From NCBI GenBank assembly GCA_030681475.1, contig JAUXWT010000100.1, positions 37,991 through 101,990 on the forward strand: a stretch of DNA of 64,000 nt. Direction: 5' to 3'. Positions 61,601 through 64,000 of this stretch are shown one piece after another; position 1 is the first letter of the stretch, and each line of letters starts with the position of its first letter. The position numbers and the translations under genes were made by a program. Below the pieces are notes generated by a model that saw only the letters and a program-made list of their open reading frames with translations, was not told where the DNA came from and ran no database searches. The stretch is from Bacteroidales bacterium. Its GTDB lineage: Bacteria; Bacteroidota; Bacteroidia; Bacteroidales; FEN-979.

Positions 61601-64000
61601 AATTTACAGGTGGTTGACGACTTAAATTCAACATTTGCAAATGCCACCGGGTTCATTGTAGACTCAAAAAGTGTTTTCCAGCAACCTGCCAGTACAACGC
61701 TTTCAATCAATACAAGCTATAACGGTAGCTCGAACATCGATCTGTTGGATGGACCAGGCACCCTGCTTTTTGGTGAATCCGCAATTCTCAGATTTACGGT
61801 AACCGTGACTCCCGGCATCTTTGGAGGGCCTTACCTGAATTCGACTTTTGGCCTTGGCATTAGTCCGGCAGGAAGTTATCTTCTCAATACTGATCAGGTG
61901 GAAGTAACCTTCTTCGAAAATCCTGCTATCGAGATAACTAAAACGGTTGAAAGTGTTGTTGCCAACCCTGATGGTACCAACAGGGTAACATTCAGGCTGT
62001 CCATTGAGAATACCGGTGATGTGGGGCTTAATAACCTGGAGATTTTTGATGACATTGTCACACAGTTTGCTGGTCTGAGTCCGACAGATTTTGTTGCATC
62101 TGAAGGACTTTCCCTGGCTGTAAATCCTGGCTGGGATGGCACCGCTACTTCCAATATCCTGGCGCCCGGTCAGGCTTTTGACCCTGAAATACTGGACGAT
62201 TATTTTGTATTTATTTCCTTCACTGTTACACCGGGTACTACAACTTCAAGGCTTAATGAGGCAACTGTCGGTGGTTTCGGGCCATTGGGCGCAAAAGCAA
62301 CTTACACCGATGAGACTACAATTAATTTCCTCCTCCCCGGCATCAGTCTGGCCAAATCAATTACCAGTGGCAATCCTTACCTTGCCGTGGATGATGTAAT
62401 TACTTACGATTATACGATTACAAACACCGGTGATGTGACTTTACCTGGTCCTTTCACAGTGGTGGATGACAAGATCGGCACTCTGACCAACTGTGCCGCC
62501 GGACCGCTGGCTCCGTTGGCGACTGTGGTTTGCACGGGGACCTATACTGTTACTGCTGACGACCTAATCAATGGTAGCGTTACGAACCTCGCCACAGCAA
62601 CTACTTTTTATGGTGAACAAACCGTAACAAGCAATCAAGCTACAGCCACAGCGGTGGCGGGTAGCGCTGATCTGGCGGTACTCAAGGAAGTGGACAACAG
62701 CACTCCGAACGTTGGTTCGAATGTTACCTTCACCATTAGCATTACCAACAATGGGCCGGCAAACGCCACGGGAGTGGAATTAACAGATCTTTTACCCAAT
62801 GGTTATTCATATGTGGGCAGTACAATCAGTCAGGGCACTGCCTATGTTCCCGCTACAGGGCTTTGGATAGTCGGCAGCCTTGCGGTTTCTGCCTCTGCTA
62901 CCCTTACCATAACTGCATCAGTAATTGCACCCGGATCTGGAATCATCTATTTAAATACTGCCACTAAAACTGCATCCGATCAGTACGACCCCGATCCTGA
63001 CAATGATGAAGATGACATATTTACTGTACCTATCATTGTTATTGTAGCCGACGATGACGATGCCAGCGGTACCCCGGTGAATGGTTATACCGGAGGCACG
63101 GCAGTTACTAATGTTCTGGACAACGATTTGTTGAACGGTGTGGCAGTCATTCCATCGGAGGTGGTGATCACAGCAGTGAGCGACCCGGCCGATGGAGTCA
63201 CTTTAAACACGACGACAGGCGAAGTAACGGTTGATCCGGGCACGGCGGCAGGCACCTATTATATCACCTACGAGATCTGCGAAGCGCTGAACCCGGCGAA
63301 TTGCGACCAGGCATTAGTCACGGTTGTTGTATCGGCAGCGCCGATCCTGGCCAATGCCGACTATGGCACAACGGTCAACGGCTACACGGGAGGAACATCC
63401 TTCACCAACGTATTGGGCAACGACCTTCTGAACGGCCTGGCAGTGATTCCATCGGAGGTGACGCTGACTACCGTCAGTTCGACCAGCGCGGGAGTGACCC
63501 TAAGCGGAACCAACGTGGTTGTTGCAGCAGGTACCGCGGCAGGGAACTACACGCTGATTTACAAGATTTGTGAGGTTCTTAATCCCACCAATTGTGATAC
63601 GGCTATTGTTTACGTACCGGTATCTGCAGCTTCGATCGCGGCAAACGACGACGATGCCACAGGTTCTCCGGTGAACGGTTATACCGGCGGCACGGCAGTG
63701 AGCAATGTTCTGGACAACGATTTGTTGAACGGCGTGGCTGTCATTCCATCCGAGGTGGTGATCACCGCGGTGAGCGACCCGGCCGACGGAGTCACCTTAA
63801 ACACGGTTACCGGAGAAGTAACGGTTGATCCGGGCACGGCGGCAGGCACCTATTATATTACTTACCAGATCTGCGAAGCGCTGAACCCGGCCAACTGCGA
63901 TCCCGCGCTGGTCACGGTGGTGGTTTCTGCAGCCCCGATCCTGGCCGAGGCCGATTACGGCACAAGTGTTAACGGTTACCTGGGCGGCACAAGTTTCACC
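55649..64000 (+). CDS. giant surface adhesin-like protein (3' end outside window)
   Basis: The frame starting at the ATG at 55649 stays open for 2784 codons to the end of the window; I checked the frame at many points along its length. A long signal region ends near AEAQAPVNK (about 60 residues; later in-frame Met at 55703, 55709 and 55730 are possible starts). Next come an N-terminal domain of unknown type (about 70-600), two tandem-95 Ig-like domains (about 670-870, PPVANADSY and TPPTAVADA), five SprB-like repeats (about 950-1333), six to seven ~150-residue DUF11-type repeats (about 1335-2230; each with VKNTGDVGL-x-NVQVTDNL), a DUF7507-like and a DUF11 domain (about 2230-2460), and 99-residue Ig-like repeats at the end. 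Likely a gliding or attachment adhesin; the sorting domain must lie outside the window. Confidence 0.85.
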   Translation, partial: MKTKNTYSHPHAGNYLTNMIMKNIYSIMAPALLFKLISGKLITIVLLAALLFAGANPAEAQAPVNKQLYLKTGGLLDRVVPTSGSFQSTVNLFKQTASISGTPAFAKSFPPGGGAASPLTISSYTTPAGSNRLMIVTVVSDPENVSPPNNSVVTSVTYGGVALTKLDEAINPTNVKVELWYLKNPAVSTADVVVNWTPTTALQLIAGVTTLNDTDPDAPFGPVAKSTGSLANSTINVTSEVGDFIFDAIGDVKSVMTAVSPQIQNYNETSNKIGTASSRKVGIAGSTSMGWTFSSCPFAHIGVAIKGQSNDVTFAQSPVMCGSFTIKAGQTITILANAAVTSGTASGATLPVGVVLKHGAITIFTSSIAANSGLGANGTTGTLTWAGTIGSDYIVPPSGVLTLNFYNDYTSAQFRIDYDATSKQSRVTLPTTTYININNHSVYNSVYSGGSTITQRAVGVTNYIRTVVSDPFGFSDITGLNLVINGGAPIAATSVNTSGCTRTYEYAWTPTVSGTYNIQATAFEGTEGTVTAVSTITGFQVVQPSLTVNKTISSPASGPYTINSNIVYNIAIQNTGQSTLTSLPLQDLYSTSCLQYVSSSVTPNNISGGVITWNNIGTLTPGSTTNVTLTMKVVGACNPAANTARVENAKDNLNYVAVTQTSTVNFTTNQPPVANADSYCLQASTALSVLSNDTDADLVGFLSVPANAALYNVSIVSGPAKGSVLVNGDKTIQFNPLGGIAMSENNTVTFVYRVAEIAYPALYSDATVSILYSVVNTPPTAVADAANTTSELPVVINVLANDSDPDGTMTVSQITSGPSYGSAIINADHTITYTPFSGFEGTDVFTYQVCDNGCPTPVQCASAAVTIQVVFAYYVCQDGSSTISVNAVPGATGYIWTLPTGAIPASGTVTGSPIISVNWSGVLVGSHQVCVKPENNCGPGTDQCVNIVVSKPILTLTPHDVACNGYNSGSIDLGISGGIAPFTFAWTKSGSPGFSASVQNPEGLSSGIYYVTVTDKSGCAATGSTTVSQPATALQVSGVVTNENPYGSANGSVVITATGGTPSYIYAWSNGVTTKDITGLAGGGYTITVTDANGCQVIKSFTINQIGGPLSVSSITKTNVLCYGQNTGTIDLEVIGGATPYSYIWSNSATTQDLTGLTAGTYSVTVTDNVGAKAYSSIAITQPAAALAASTSVTNVTCYNQGNGSVSLSVSGGTVPRTYLWNTGAITQNLMNVGPGNYSVTVTDANACQTIASASITEPSIISVSGVVTNTSCSPAVGGTITLTVTGGTAGYTYLWSNGATTKDISGLLPGSYGVAVTDAAGCKTGKNFTVKESCIEVAKSVVEGPLNNQDGTYSLTYQVKVKNTGNTNLFNIQVTDNLITTFPAPAAFSVVSTSSAKFALGSFTGITPNISLLATSQSLIPGEEGLINITLTLTPGVLSSSYTNTAYGSGTDINGLPSTDDGPVQVNFTESPVIGIAKQLTGDPMINPDGSFDLEFTFKVRNYGDVPLQNVQVTDDLLNAFGAGATITVLSLTSSDMAVNSPGYNGTTNLNLLLGTDDMIVNEVNTIALSLRVTPSGTGTFYNIAAASGYGPGGTLATDDSQDGISPDPDNDGNPKNNDVPTPVTFPENPEIGAAKLLVGTPVNNNDGTYSVTYEITVKNTGDVGLVNVQVTDNLTTTFSGKPVVKTDLSSAYFHINNLYDGTSNFNLLTGSDILAVGAQYTILLTVKVTPGSDLGPYNNSATASGLSIFGTEVDDVSHNGIDVDPENNGTADNSDPTPVSFTEAPKMGLAKSVATVTNNNDGTYTVDYTIYVKNMGNVLLTNVQVSDNLATTFSGASSFLVQNVSATEGLTVNFPGYNGSGVANLLSAPNSNVAYNTIATISLSVLVTPGTKLGIYNNSASGTATGAGGTAVADVSYDGSDPDPDGDGNPNNNTLPTPVSFEEDPQISVTKGIYGSVVDNLNGTYTLTYEIQVENTGDVPLYNLQVVDDLNSTFANATGFIVDSKSVFQQPASTTLSINTSYNGSSNIDLLDGPGTLLFGESAILRFTVTVTPGIFGGPYLNSTFGLGISPAGSYLLNTDQVEVTFFENPAIEITKTVESVVANPDGTNRVTFRLSIENTGDVGLNNLEIFDDIVTQFAGLSPTDFVASEGLSLAVNPGWDGTATSNILAPGQAFDPEILDDYFVFISFTVTPGTTTSRLNEATVGGFGPLGAKATYTDETTINFLLPGISLAKSITSGNPYLAVDDVITYDYTITNTGDVTLPGPFTVVDDKIGTLTNCAAGPLAPLATVVCTGTYTVTADDLINGSVTNLATATTFYGEQTVTSNQATATAVAGSADLAVLKEVDNSTPNVGSNVTFTISITNNGPANATGVELTDLLPNGYSYVGSTISQGTAYVPATGLWIVGSLAVSASATLTITASVIAPGSGIIYLNTATKTASDQYDPDPDNDEDDIFTVPIIVIVADDDDASGTPVNGYTGGTAVTNVLDNDLLNGVAVIPSEVVITAVSDPADGVTLNTTTGEVTVDPGTAAGTYYITYEICEALNPANCDQALVTVVVSAAPILANADYGTTVNGYTGGTSFTNVLGNDLLNGLAVIPSEVTLTTVSSTSAGVTLSGTNVVVAAGTAAGNYTLIYKICEVLNPTNCDTAIVYVPVSAASIAANDDDATGSPVNGYTGGTAVSNVLDNDLLNGVAVIPSEVVITAVSDPADGVTLNTVTGEVTVDPGTAAGTYYITYQICEALNPANCDPALVTVVVSAAPILAEADYGTSVNGYLGGTSFT
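63059..64000 (+). repeat. 594-bp A-B coding repeat in the giant gene
   Basis: Two ~297-bp units, A and B, alternate as A-B-A-B. Unit A (GTPVNGYTGGTAVTNVLDND) at 63059 recurs at 63653, exactly 594 bp later. The A units are nearly identical at DNA level over long stretches, with mostly third-base changes, so the duplication is recent. The fourth unit is cut by the window end. Confidence 0.9.

Noticed and set aside
1..64000. tRNA, rRNA or a replication origin
   Set aside because: I looked at the larger gaps for tRNA-like folds with a CCA end, GTTCRANYC boxes or DnaA boxes and saw none; without a tool a weak case could be missed.

Overview
The window comes from the chromosome of a Bacteroidota bacterium, most like Bacteroidales or relatives. 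The evidence is five proteins ending in type IX secretion (T9SS type A) sorting domains, a porT gene next to menG, a GldA-type ABC ATPase, SprB-like adhesin repeats, a SecA with the large Bacteroidota-type insertion, promoters of the TTG-N18-20-TAnnTTTG kind, and an almost complete lack of Shine-Dalgarno sequences. No rRNA, tRNA, CRISPR array, prophage or intact insertion sequence was found.

Bases 1-20.5 kb are mostly housekeeping genes: a truncated M24 peptidase, an alpha/beta hydrolase, the yicC-gmk-nadD cluster, a cardiolipin synthase-like enzyme, a broken EamA transporter, hsp20, plsC-rluD, a PASTA protein facing ddl, rdgB, an SGNH lipoprotein with a FadL-type porin, a DUF2027-Smr protein, two T9SS cargo proteins and metK. 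The metK leader carries what looks like a SAM-II riboswitch immediately downstream of a good promoter.

Bases 20.7-30.1 kb are more accessory: an MNT/HEPN pair, a T9SS cargo protein, a lipoprotein without an ATG start, an orphan gldA, a membrane protein, an AAA ATPase and a Pif1-like helicase with an HRDC-like tail. Bases 30.3-46.7 kb return to core genes: rplM-rpsI-rpsB-tsf, menG-porT, coaD, a thioredoxin-like protein, secA, pyrH, frr, a T9SS cargo protein, a GH20 hexosaminidase and a POT-family transporter.

Bases 47.2-64 kb hold large surface proteins: a 1488-residue Ig-repeat protein ending in a FISUMP domain, a small FISUMP paralogue, an 839-residue SprB-repeat protein, and a giant adhesin-like reading frame from 55649 that stays open to the end of the window (2784 codons visible).

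The most unusual signal is the many short tandem arrays, mostly of 8-bp units, in gaps between genes. Two sequences of the same style appear to sit in frame inside coding regions (gldA and the AAA ATPase).
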